Shown piece by piece: positions 1-7,216 of a stretch of 19,969 nt of DNA. The notes under the pieces are model-generated. The model searched no databases. It was not told where the DNA came from and saw only the letters and a program-made list of their open reading frames with translations. The stretch is taken from assembly GCA_003645845.1 (NCBI GenBank), contig QNCV01000015.1:1-19969 (forward strand). The letters run 5' to 3'. The stretch is from Fidelibacterota bacterium. Its GTDB lineage: Bacteria; Fidelibacterota; UBA2242. Positions within the stretch are counted from its first letter, which is position 1, and every line of letters starts with the position of its first letter. The position numbers and the translations under genes are program-made.

Positions 1-510
1 AGTGGCTTTAATATCCAGCTGCCAGCGATCTCCAATCGGAGTGGCCTTGGCCTCCATCTTCGCCGGATTTAATGCCAGGGCAACCCTGCGGTCATTCCGG
101 GCGGATTGCCAGCTGATTCTTCGTGGCGGTAATTTAATGAAGGATTTATCCCGACGCTGTCGCTTTAGTAAAACAATCCAATTATTGATTACCCCGACAA
201 CTTTAGGCGATTTTAAGGCAAAATCCGATTCCCACTTTCGCGGTTTCCGGGTCTTCAAAATCAATCGCAAAGATTGCTTTCCGTATTCCGGAACACCGAG
301 AATGACACGGGTAATTGTGAAGGACCGATCGGATAATCTTATCGGCAGAAATACCACCAACAAAATTACTGAAAAAATTATCATGAAGAGACCGCCGATC
401 AACAACGAGCAACATACCAGCAATATTAAGAAAAGCGACAGAAAGCTCAACACTAAAAATATTAACAACTTACCTGCACGATAAATAAAGGCACGGTCTG
501 CGATATTCAT
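1..510 (-). CDS. Hypothetical membrane protein, 3' end outside window
   Basis: The frame is open from an ATG at 510 to the left edge: 170 codons with no stop. The product begins MNIADRAFIYRAGKLL, then has two close hydrophobic stretches (about residues 14-36 and 37-60) that look like a transmembrane hairpin. A basic soluble part rich in K, R and W follows (about 62-170). An AAGGA box lies 7 bases before the ATG (sequence AAGGATTATCA), which supports this start. It lies 83 bp downstream of the YchF-like gene on the same strand, so co-transcription is possible. I do not recognise the family. The overlapping plus-strand frame over 2-484 is rejected because it lacks a ribosome site and has a low-complexity basic translation. 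The gene is real with fair confidence; its function is unknown. Confidence 0.6.
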   Translation of the reverse strand, partial: MNIADRAFIYRAGKLLIFLVLSFLSLFLILLVCCSLLIGGLFMIIFSVILLVVFLPIRLSDRSFTITRVILGVPEYGKQSLRLILKTRKPRKWESDFALKSPKVVGVINNWIVLLKRQRRDKSFIKLPPRRISWQSARNDRRVALALNPAKMEAKATPIGDRWQLDIKAT

Positions 511-593
511 TGATAATCCTTAAATATCTTCTCAACTGTGATAAATATAAGCTTTTCAGAGCAGCATAGAAATGATTTTATGATCCGATAATC

Positions 594-1673
594 TCAGACG
601 TTGAAGCGAATCTCCATGACATCACCATCCCGGACAATATAATCCTTGCCTTCCAGCCGCAGCAGACCTTCTGAGCGGCAGGCCGCCAGACTGCCTTTTC
701 TCAGGAGATCATCCCAGTGGACTACATCGGCGCGAATAAACCCTCTTTCAAGATCGCTGTGAATCACACCGGCTGCCTGCTGAGCACTGAGTCCCGAACG
801 AATCGTCCAGGCCCGGCACTCGTCTTCACCAACAGTAAAGAAGGATATCAATCCGAGCAGGTCATAGGATTTGCGCACCAATCGGTAAACAGCCGGTTCC
901 CGAATACCCAATTCATCAAGGAACATTCTCTGGTCGTCATCGTCAAGTTCGGCAATTTCACTTTCGATTTTCAGGCATAGTGCCATTACGGTCACGTTAT
1001 CGTCTGCATAATTCCGAAAATCATGCTCAATATTTTCGGTGTCTGACAGCCGATCTTCGTCAATATTCAGAACGATAAGAATCGGCTTCATTGATAAAAA
1101 CTGGTAACCCTGTAATCGCTTTCGCTCATCATCATTCAAATCCATAACCCGCAGCGGTTTTTCTGATTCAAGAACGGTAAGGCATTTTTTTAACAACCGG
1201 AGCTCGGCCTCATCATCAGCATTTCGAAGCTTTTTCAACTGTTTTTCCAGGCGTTCAATCCGCCGCTCGATAATCATCATATCCGAAAGAATGAATTCCG
1301 ACATAGCAAACCCGATGTCCCGGCGAGAATCCGCCTTCTCCTCCGGAAGGGAATAAAATTCATTCTCAAAGGCCCGCACAACCAAAAGAATTTCATCAAC
1401 CGTCTTTAGCCTGGAAAAAAAATCCGGCGAAAAACCTTTTTCCCGCCGGGAATCAAGCCCGGGAACAAGAACATATTCGACGGCTGCTGGCACCTTGCGC
1501 CTGGGATTAAAAAGAGCGGTCAGCCGGTCCAAACGCTCATCCTGCACGCTTATCACGCCCCGTACAGTCTGCTGTTTTGACTTATATTCGGATTCCCCGA
1601 CCCGATTCCGCAACAACGTATTAAACAGGGTGGATTTGCCTGACAGGGGAAAACCAACAATACCTATTTGCAT
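594..1673 (-). CDS. Divergent YchF/OLA1-family P-loop NTPase with C-terminal TGS-like domain
   Basis: The protein has 359 residues, close to the usual YchF length of about 363. Order: G domain with P-loop GFPLSGKST at 7-15, a charged helical (coiled-coil-like) insert at about 118-165, the family NxxE specificity motif as NIDE at 203-206, and a C-terminal TGS/DUF933 region at about 276-359 with RAWTI, QQAAGVIHSDLERGFIRA and the closing EGKDYIVRDGDVM block. YchF proteins are ribosome-associated, prefer ATP in several species, and act in stress responses. The ATG at 1673 is chosen because MQIGIVG starts the G domain and an AGAAAGAG box precedes it; the frame extends to 1736 but those residues are not family-like. 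Oddity: the G3 motif, normally DIAGL, reads LVPGL at 69-73, and the preceding loop is shorter than usual. This is either a divergent second YchF or a lineage version; I cannot tell whether a canonical copy exists elsewhere. Confidence 0.88.
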   Translation of the reverse strand: MQIGIVGFPLSGKSTLFNTLLRNRVGESEYKSKQQTVRGVISVQDERLDRLTALFNPRRKVPAAVEYVLVPGLDSRREKGFSPDFFSRLKTVDEILLVVRAFENEFYSLPEEKADSRRDIGFAMSEFILSDMMIIERRIERLEKQLKKLRNADDEAELRLLKKCLTVLESEKPLRVMDLNDDERKRLQGYQFLSMKPILIVLNIDEDRLSDTENIEHDFRNYADDNVTVMALCLKIESEIAELDDDDQRMFLDELGIREPAVYRLVRKSYDLLGLISFFTVGEDECRAWTIRSGLSAQQAAGVIHSDLERGFIRADVVHWDDLLRKGSLAACRSEGLLRLEGKDYIVRDGDVMEIRFNV

Positions 1674-1704
1674 ATTACTCTTTCTCTTAAATTCAACCGC
1701 CGCG

Positions 1705-1733
1705 AATTTAACTCGGAAAAACATGAGGCTCAA
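1705..1733 (-). promoter_or_regulatory. Possible sigma-70-like promoter for the YchF-like gene
   Basis: On the minus strand, TTGAGC (1733-1728) and TAAATT (1710-1705) are separated by 17 bases, in the divergent gap before the start at 1673. The hexamers are only moderately like the consensus, and AT-rich gaps produce such matches by chance. Confidence 0.3.
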
Positions 1734-1747
1734 CAATAATTCCTTAC

Positions 1748-1774
1748 AACTTTAAAAAGTTAATGTAAATTTAC
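1748..1774. promoter_or_regulatory. Two adjacent palindromes just upstream of the CDP-alcohol transferase
   Basis: AACTTT-AA-AAAGTT (1748-1761) is an interrupted palindrome and GTAAATTTAC (1765-1774) is a perfect 10-base palindrome ending 3 bases before the ATG at 1778. They could form an operator or a weak leader structure. No Shine-Dalgarno sequence is present in this stretch. Being AT-rich, they may be chance. Confidence 0.25.
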
Positions 1775-1777
1775 CCT

Positions 1778-2638
1778 ATGAAAAAATTATTCCGTGAATA
1801 CAAATCGATGTTGAAGCCCTTACCAATAGAGGGTATCCCCGACCTTTTCATTTTTCGGCCGATAGCCTTTATTATAGTCAAGATAGCTTCTCGTTTCCCG
1901 GTTACTCCGAACCAAATTTCCCTGGCCGCTCTGGTTACCGGGATCAGTAGCGGTGTCTGTTTTGCGTTAGGCACACCCAAGAGCTGGCTCTGGGGCGGAA
2001 TTCTGTACGGCAGCACAGCCGTTCTGGATTGCAGCGACGGCATGCTGGCTCGTTATAAAAAAAACGGAACGCCAATCGGCAGAATCATCGACGGAACTAT
2101 CGATTACATTAACGGCCTGGCTATCTATCTCGGGCTTGCAATCGGGCTGACAAAAATAGGAATAATGTCTCCCGCAAATGCATGGTTGTTGGTCGCCCTG
2201 GCCGGTCTGTCAATGGCGGTGCACAGCATACTTGTCGATCATTACAGGGGCCAGTTTTTTATTCATGCTCTGGGGGTTCGGCAATCGTTACAGGACGAAA
2301 TAGCGCTTTTTACAGAAGAATTGAAGCAAACACCACGAATGTCTCTCGGTTGGATATTTATAAAAATCTATATCTCTTACAACCGCATTCAGGAAAAATT
2401 TTCATTACACCACACCCGTCACGATCCGGAAAAATACTACCGAATAAACGCCATTATGCTAAAACTATGGCAATTTATCGAGCTTTCCATGCATATCTGC
2501 ATTCTCATCGTGTCGGCTGTCTTATTCAGACCAAAAGTATTTCTTATCTACACCATTGTAATTGCAAACCTCTGGATAGTCGTACTGTTTCCGATACAGA
2601 TTTTTGTAAATAAACACACTTCCATACCCAAAAAATAA
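1778..2638 (+). CDS. CDP-alcohol phosphatidyltransferase family membrane protein
   Basis: The protein has 286 residues. The complete family signature is present: D84, D87-G88-x2-A91-R92-x8-G101-x3-D105-x3-D109. These aspartates bind the two metals and the CDP-linked substrate. The family moves a phosphatidyl (or similar) group from a CDP-alcohol to an alcohol acceptor, making phospholipids or inositol phosphates in the membrane. Hydrophobic segments lie at about 30-63, 68-83, 112-132, 134-152 and two near the C terminus (235-250, 255-275). The N-terminal FRPIAFIIVKIASRFPVTPNQISL stretch (26-49) is typical of the family. It is the first of three closely packed genes, followed 6 bp later by an SDR. 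The acceptor cannot be read from sequence: inositol phosphate, glycerol phosphate and others remain possible. The ATG has no clear ribosome-binding site. Confidence 0.88.
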   Translation: MKKLFREYKSMLKPLPIEGIPDLFIFRPIAFIIVKIASRFPVTPNQISLAALVTGISSGVCFALGTPKSWLWGGILYGSTAVLDCSDGMLARYKKNGTPIGRIIDGTIDYINGLAIYLGLAIGLTKIGIMSPANAWLLVALAGLSMAVHSILVDHYRGQFFIHALGVRQSLQDEIALFTEELKQTPRMSLGWIFIKIYISYNRIQEKFSLHHTRHDPEKYYRINAIMLKLWQFIELSMHICILIVSAVLFRPKVFLIYTIVIANLWIVVLFPIQIFVNKHTSIPKK

Positions 2639-2644
2639 GCACTC

Positions 2645-3622
2645 ATGAATGTACTGGTAACCGGCGCAACAGGATTCATCGGAAAACATCTTATTCCCTC
2701 CCTTCTGGAAAAGTCCTTTTCCGTCCACGCTCTCGCCCGACCGACAAGTCGAAGACCGGCCTCATTTTCCGACCGGGTCACCTGGTGCGAAGGTAATCTG
2801 TCAAATCCGGACTCCCTGAAAAAGGCCTGCCGAAATATGGATACGGTTATTCACCTTGCCGGTATTGTCAAGGCCGGCAAAGCCGCGGAATATTTTGCGG
2901 TCAATTATGAGGGTACCCAAAACCTTCTAAAGGCCGCGGCCCCCAGCGTCCGCCTGATATTAATCAGTTCCCAGGCCGCCGTAGGTCCCACAACTGCGGC
3001 GCATCCCCTCGACGAAGAGGCCCCTCCCCGCCCGGTGTCCGCCTACGGACGAAGCAAACTTGCGGCCGAAAAAGCAGTCATCGAATCCGATAAATCAATC
3101 CGCTATACAATCATCCGACCACCGGTTGTCTACGGCCCCGAAGACCGGGAATCCCTGTCCATTTTTAAACTGGCACGCTATCATCTGCGACCACAAATCG
3201 GTTTCGGGAAATCTTTCGTAAATGCGATATATGTGAAAGATCTGGTTGCTTTTATCCTGGCTTGTCTCCAAGAACCAAGGGCGGAACGACAGATTTTTCA
3301 TATTAATGACGGCATTGACAATGGATACTCATATCATGAACTCATCCAGACAGCGGCAGAGGTACTACAAACCTGGACAGCTCCGGTCTTTATTCCCAAA
3401 ATAGTGTTAAAGGGATTGGCTGTAATAAATGCCTTTATCGCCGATCTGTTTGGCAGAACAAGCATGTTTAATCCGGATAAATATCATGAGCTAACAGCGC
3501 CGGCCTGGTTGCTGTCTGCTCAGAAAGCCCGTCGGATAGTGGGTTTTCGCGCTGAAAACAGCCTTTCCGAGGGTTTTACAAAAACAATCCGCTGGTATCT
3601 TTCTAAGGGATGGCTCCGATGA
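2645..3622 (+). CDS. NAD(P)-dependent extended SDR (epimerase/dehydratase family)
   Basis: The protein has 325 residues. A Rossmann nucleotide site, GATGFIG (7-13), is at the N terminus, then HLAG (70-73), an active-site serine region ISSQAAVG (107-114) and the catalytic Y134-x3-K138 (YGRSK). IRPPVVYGPED at about 157-167 is the usual substrate-side segment. The family oxidises, reduces or epimerises sugar nucleotides, sterols and lipid-linked keto groups, and catalytic residues alone do not say which. The gene sits 6 bp after the CDP-alcohol transferase and overlaps the PAP2-like gene by the ATGA at 3619-3622, which points to a shared lipid-linked task. Extended SDRs are known to act in lipid pathways such as ceramide synthesis, so a lipid substrate is a fair inference and not a sequence fact. 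The start has no clear Shine-Dalgarno sequence. Confidence 0.85.
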   Translation: MNVLVTGATGFIGKHLIPSLLEKSFSVHALARPTSRRPASFSDRVTWCEGNLSNPDSLKKACRNMDTVIHLAGIVKAGKAAEYFAVNYEGTQNLLKAAAPSVRLILISSQAAVGPTTAAHPLDEEAPPRPVSAYGRSKLAAEKAVIESDKSIRYTIIRPPVVYGPEDRESLSIFKLARYHLRPQIGFGKSFVNAIYVKDLVAFILACLQEPRAERQIFHINDGIDNGYSYHELIQTAAEVLQTWTAPVFIPKIVLKGLAVINAFIADLFGRTSMFNPDKYHELTAPAWLLSAQKARRIVGFRAENSLSEGFTKTIRWYLSKGWLR

Positions 3623-4521
3623 ATATAGACCGAACGCTGAAACGGTTCAGGAGTGGCGCATTTACGGCAGACTATCCTGTATTAATTTTTTCTGCATTAA
3701 TATTGCTGATTGCAGTTCTTTTTTATAACCGGCTTCATCAACCACTCTTTTTCATAGTCGCTGATTGTATCGCGCTGATCACCCTGATCACGGTCATCAT
3801 GAGGGAAAAACATGGGCGGAATACCTTTAACTATTGGCTTCACAGCTGGCTTCCTGTCATTTTATTGTCATTATTCTATGTTCAATCTACGGTTTTCGAC
3901 AACCTGATATTCCGGAAGACCTTCGATCCGCTGCTTCAAAACTGGGAAAAATCGCTTTTCGGCAATATGGATTATTTTAACAACATCCCGGGAAATCATC
4001 TTCTGATTGACGAGCTGTTTCATTTTTTCTACTTTTCATACTATCTGATTTTATTTGTCCCCGGATTAATCCTTTACTCGAAGCGCCCGCAGACTTTTCA
4101 CAAAATGGTCTATGTTTTGACCCTTATGATGCTGGCCCATTTCGCATTTTTCATCATCTTTCCCGGTGACGGCCCCCTGGCCAATCACGACAAAATATTC
4201 ACTGACGGGATTTTGTTTATTCCCCTGATGAAATTCATCTACAACGTCGGCGGGGAACAGGGCGGCGGAGCATTTCCCAGCACACATGTCGCCGCGGCTG
4301 TTTTGATTTCCATGTATACAATTTCCGAATTTCGGCAGCGAGCTCTGTTCATTCTGATTTTTACAGTGGGAATTATCATTGCGACCGTTTATTGCAGTTA
4401 TCATTACCTTATCGACGCTCTGGCCGGGATTGTGACGGGAATACTATTTTACTTTTCGGGAAAATATCTTACCGCAAAGGGTTTTCTTCCGGATATTTCC
4501 GAATCGTCACCTCTCCGATAA
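3619..4521 (+). CDS. PAP2 superfamily membrane enzyme, IPC-synthase/PAP2_3-like
   Basis: The protein has 300 residues with about six hydrophobic segments (21-37, 42-60, 77-91, 133-152, 165-182, then 224-280). PAP2 motif 2 is seen as FPSTH (219-223) and motif 3 as SYHYLIDALAG (260-270), with H262 and D266 as the expected His-Asp pair. Motif 1 (KxxxxxxRP) is absent and FPGDGP (181-186) sits near where the PAP2_3/inositol-phosphorylceramide-synthase branch has its own variant. Such enzymes hydrolyse lipid phosphates or transfer phosphoryl head groups. I chose ATG 3619 because it forms an ATGA overlap with the SDR stop and has AAGGGA 8 bases upstream; the ATG at 3610 lies on top of that box. The 3' end overlaps the convergent CNNM gene by 53 bp. 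Phosphatase versus head-group transferase is undecided. Confidence 0.8.
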   Translation: MNIDRTLKRFRSGAFTADYPVLIFSALILLIAVLFYNRLHQPLFFIVADCIALITLITVIMREKHGRNTFNYWLHSWLPVILLSLFYVQSTVFDNLIFRKTFDPLLQNWEKSLFGNMDYFNNIPGNHLLIDELFHFFYFSYYLILFVPGLILYSKRPQTFHKMVYVLTLMMLAHFAFFIIFPGDGPLANHDKIFTDGILFIPLMKFIYNVGGEQGGGAFPSTHVAAAVLISMYTISEFRQRALFILIFTVGIIIATVYCSYHYLIDALAGIVTGILFYFSGKYLTAKGFLPDISESSPLR

Positions 4522-5725
4522 TTCTTTTGCTGGCTTTCGTGACAATCAATTCAAGATTCCTCATCCTGATTTTTTCGCCGATATTGGGAATATGTTTGAC
4601 TCTGTCCAAAAAGAAACCGCCGATCGTCTCATAATCGCCCTCGGGAATAGCCATGTTGAAACGATCGTTGATATCGTCTACCGGCATGCGGCCACTGACA
4701 ATGATACTTCCGTCGGGCTGCAATTTATAAAGGCTTTCGGGCACATCATATTCATCCTCGATATCACCAACGACCTCTTCGAGAATATCTTCAACTGTCA
4801 CAATGCCTTCGGCCCCGCCAAACTCATCAACTACAATGGCCATGCTCCTGCCGTTATTCTGAAGACCTTCGAGCAATTCGGCAATGCCCATCGTGGAGGG
4901 GACATAATATGCCGTTCTCACCAGCGATTTGATTTTTTTCCGGGGATCTTCATCAAGAATATCAAAGCTATTCAAAATCCCAATAATGCGATCAACCCGC
5001 TCGCGGTACACCGGAATACGCCGGTGCTTGGTCTGAACAAATTTTTCCGTCGCCTCCTTAACCGTAACCCTATCGGAAAGAGCCGCTACCTCTATCAGCG
5101 GAATCATAATCTCCTTGGCACTGGTTTCCGTAAAATTCAAAAGGCGATTGATCATGCGCCGCTCGCTCGGCTTCACATCGCCCTTGTCGTGCTTCATCTT
5201 CATCAGTAAGCGCAATTCTTCCCGGCTGACGAAACCTTCGTTACGATCAGACTTTTTCCCACCAAAAATCCATGTAATCATAACAGCAATCTTGGAAAAC
5301 AGCCAGACGACGGGGAAGAAAAACAACATGAATAATCGCAGGATATGGATTGACCGCATGACAATATCATTACTTTTCTGCTGGAAGATACTTTTAGGCA
5401 CAATCTCGGCGAAGATCAGATTAACAAAGGTCATGATAACAATCGAGACCGGCACGCCAGCCGGGCCCAGCCATAGATAAAACTGAGATGCTGCGATAGT
5501 GGTGCTGGTGATCGTGCAGAGATTGGTCCCCAGCAGGGTCGTTCCCAGAATTCTTTCGGGATTTTTCAGAGTGTTTGATACCAGCTTTGCCGTACGATTT
5601 CCCGTTTTTTCCAGATGCTTGAGTCGTATCCGGTCAACCGAGACAAGAGCAATCTCGGAGCCGGAGAAAAAGGCTTCTCCCAGCACACATAAAAATATGA
5701 TAACGATGGCAGCTGTCACGGACAT
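4469..5725 (-). CDS. CNNM/CorC (HlyC) family transporter, DUF21-CBS-CBS-CorC_HlyC
   Basis: The protein has 418 residues in the standard order. The DUF21/CNNM membrane domain spans about 2-160 with FFSGSEIALVSVDRIRLKHL (19-38) and FAEIVPKSI (105-113). A CBS pair spans about 203-322, including IMIPL, RRIPVYRERVDRIIGIL and MAIVVDEFGGAEGIVTVEDI, and a CorC_HlyC domain spans about 333-415. Members are linked to Mg2+ or other divalent cation export, with the CBS pair sensing nucleotide and Mg; 'hemolysin' names for this family are historical. The ATG at 5725 overlaps the stop of the upstream paralogue in a TGATG junction, so translation is probably coupled. Its 3' end runs 53 bp into the convergent PAP2-like gene. 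All domains appear intact. The exact ion is not readable. Confidence 0.92.
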   Translation of the reverse strand: MSVTAAIVIIFLCVLGEAFFSGSEIALVSVDRIRLKHLEKTGNRTAKLVSNTLKNPERILGTTLLGTNLCTITSTTIAASQFYLWLGPAGVPVSIVIMTFVNLIFAEIVPKSIFQQKSNDIVMRSIHILRLFMLFFFPVVWLFSKIAVMITWIFGGKKSDRNEGFVSREELRLLMKMKHDKGDVKPSERRMINRLLNFTETSAKEIMIPLIEVAALSDRVTVKEATEKFVQTKHRRIPVYRERVDRIIGILNSFDILDEDPRKKIKSLVRTAYYVPSTMGIAELLEGLQNNGRSMAIVVDEFGGAEGIVTVEDILEEVVGDIEDEYDVPESLYKLQPDGSIIVSGRMPVDDINDRFNMAIPEGDYETIGGFFLDRVKHIPNIGEKIRMRNLELIVTKASKRIIGEVTIRKYPEENPLR

Positions 5726-6975
5726 CAGATTCTTTTCACCAGCAGCGTGTCTATTTTATTGTTAACGAGTTTCTCGACGGTAAAACTCAGGGTCTTATAG
5801 TTAATCCGGGATTTCTCCCGAGGCAATTCTCCGAATAACGCAAAAACAAAACCTCCGATAGTGTCCACCTCCTCCGACACCAACTCCACACCCAGCAATT
5901 TATTGAATTCATCCAGCGTCATATTGGCATTAATCCGGAAAATCGATTCTCCGATCTTTTCATGCTGATTGCTGTCATCTTCAAACTCATCGGTAATATC
6001 ACCAAAAATTGTCTCCAGCAAATCCTCCATGCTGACCAGCCCCTGAACGCCGCCATATTCATCCAGCACAATTGCAATGGATATTTTTCGGCGCTGAAAC
6101 ACATGAAACAACTCGTCGGCTCGCTTGGTCAACGGAACGAAATAGGGCTTTCGCAGAATTTTCTGCAGAGTTTCCCTCGATTGAGCAATCTCCTCGGGAG
6201 TCAAGGCAATAAGATCGGTGGCAAAGAGAATTCCGATAATATTATCCCGGTTTTCCCGGTATATCGGCACTTTCGAGTAGTGGTTTTTTTTGATTTCCCG
6301 GATCATTTCCTCCAGCGGCATCTCTTCCGGCAAATAAAACATGTTGGCGCGGGGCGTCATGACATCATCCATCTGCGAATCGCCAAAATCAAAGACATTA
6401 TAGATATACTCCCGCTCCAGAGAGTCAATAATGCCCTCCTTTTCCCCTTCTTCGACAATTGTTTTGATGACATCCTCTGTCAGAAGGCTGCCGGTTCGTG
6501 ATGATTCACTGACAAAAAGATTGACAACCCGGTCGGAAATCGTTCGAATGAACCAACGCAGGGGCGCTACAAATCTCGAAAAGTAGTAAAGGGGATCGGC
6601 TACAAACAGGGCAAAGGCTTCATTCTTGCGGATCGCCAGAGTTTTCGGTGTAATTTCCCCCAGCAAAAGCAGAACCGGTAAAACAATTAATATATTGACC
6701 CAGGGAGTATCCGATCCGAACAAATTAATTATCAATGCCGCCGATATTGAAGAAATCGAGGTATTGACAAATTCATTACCCAGCAGTATCGTAATGATCA
6801 GCCGGCGCGGCCTTTCCAATAATAATTCGATGTGCCGACCCTTTCTTTTACGGGTTTCCAGCAGTTTTTCAACCTGTACCCGTGCGAGGGAAAAGAGCGC
6901 CGTTTCCGAGCCCGAGAAAAAGCCCGATAGAAACAGCAGAAAAAGCAGCAGGACAACTTCTGAATAAATTAACAT
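5725..6975 (-). CDS. CNNM/CorC (HlyC) family transporter, upstream paralogue
   Basis: The protein has 416 residues with the same architecture as its downstream neighbour. The DUF21 domain covers about 5-180 with FLSGFFSGSETALFSLARVQ (15-34) and LGEITPKTLAI. The CBS pair covers about 200-320 with DDVMTPRANMFYLP, SKVPIYRENRDNIIGILF and ISIAIVLDEYGGVQGLVSMEDL, and CorC_HlyC covers about 332-410. It contains the TPR signature after VM that is common in CorC-like proteins, where the neighbour has IPL instead. The two are divergent paralogues and may form hetero-oligomers or handle different conditions; that is inference. The start at 6975 has no clear Shine-Dalgarno sequence. A candidate promoter lies about 42 bases upstream (7017-7044). 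Confidence 0.92.
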   Translation of the reverse strand: MLIYSEVVLLLFLLFLSGFFSGSETALFSLARVQVEKLLETRKRKGRHIELLLERPRRLIITILLGNEFVNTSISSISAALIINLFGSDTPWVNILIVLPVLLLLGEITPKTLAIRKNEAFALFVADPLYYFSRFVAPLRWFIRTISDRVVNLFVSESSRTGSLLTEDVIKTIVEEGEKEGIIDSLEREYIYNVFDFGDSQMDDVMTPRANMFYLPEEMPLEEMIREIKKNHYSKVPIYRENRDNIIGILFATDLIALTPEEIAQSRETLQKILRKPYFVPLTKRADELFHVFQRRKISIAIVLDEYGGVQGLVSMEDLLETIFGDITDEFEDDSNQHEKIGESIFRINANMTLDEFNKLLGVELVSEEVDTIGGFVFALFGELPREKSRINYKTLSFTVEKLVNNKIDTLLVKRI

Positions 6976-7213
6976 CTAATCATCAACGGCTTGTTACCAT
7001 TCCTTCAATGTTTTGTAATATAGTAACCACAGCCGTTTTTCCAAAATTCATTTAATTTAGAAAAAAACTGATATCTTGATTGTACCTGAAGATTCAAGAA
7101 ATTGAGTCAACAAGGAGATGAACCGGACCATTGTCCCCCTACCAACCGAACGGGCGAGTAACAGCCACGGGGAATTCAATAAATATTTTGGTTAAATATT
7201 TTCAATAAATTAT
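6976..7213. other. Gene-free stretch between the CNNM pair and the tRNA promoter
   Basis: No convincing gene is visible. The left part holds the likely promoter and 5' leader of the CNNM operon. The middle (about 7111-7172) is noticeably richer in G and C than its flanks and contains a 25-codon frame with AAGGAG directly touching its ATG. The right part (7175-7213) is very AT-rich and repeats a 16-base motif upstream of the tRNA promoter. Confidence 0.5.
7017..7044 (-). promoter_or_regulatory. Candidate promoter of the CNNM operon
   Basis: On the minus strand TTGGAA (7044-7039) and TATATT (7022-7017) are separated by 16 bases. This is the best pair in the gap and would give a leader of about 35 bases before the ATG at 6975. 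Confidence 0.45.
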
Positions 7214-7216
7214 TTG
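7175..7216 (+). repeat. Imperfect AT-rich direct repeat ahead of the tRNA promoter
   Basis: TTCAATAAATATTTTG (7175-7190) and TTCAATAAATTATTTG (7201-7216) match at 14 of 16 positions and start 26 bases apart. A partial third copy (TTAAATATTTTC) lies between them. The second copy runs into the -35 region. The position fits an UP-element-like activator of strong tRNA promoters, but simple AT richness could also explain it. Confidence 0.4.

Noticed and set aside
2..484. Plus-strand 160-residue frame at the left edge
   Set aside because: It lies opposite the open minus-strand frame that has an ATG with AAGGA and a sensible membrane topology; the plus translation is basic and featureless.
508..523. 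AAGGATTATC shared by the starts of the 1-510 gene and nupC
   Set aside because: Most of the match is the ribosome-binding box plus AT-rich spacing; two copies are not enough to claim a regulon.
1674..1736. Longer N terminus for the YchF-like protein
   Set aside because: The extra 21 residues do not belong to the family, and the ribosome-binding-like AGAAAGAG lies directly before MQIGIVG at 1673.
3610..3618. Start of the PAP2-like gene at ATG 3610
   Set aside because: The AAGGGA box overlaps this ATG; it is correctly spaced for the ATG at 3619, which also forms an ATGA overlap with the SDR stop.
4592..5209. Long plus-strand frame across the CNNM gene (and a similar one at 5962-6501)
   Set aside because: Both are mirror frames of well-supported CNNM coding sequence, with no ribosome site or family motifs.
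7148..7175. GAACGGGCGAGTAAC resembles the 16S rRNA segment near helix 6
   Set aside because: The likeness is about 15 bases long and the flanks do not continue as rRNA, so it is most likely coincidence.
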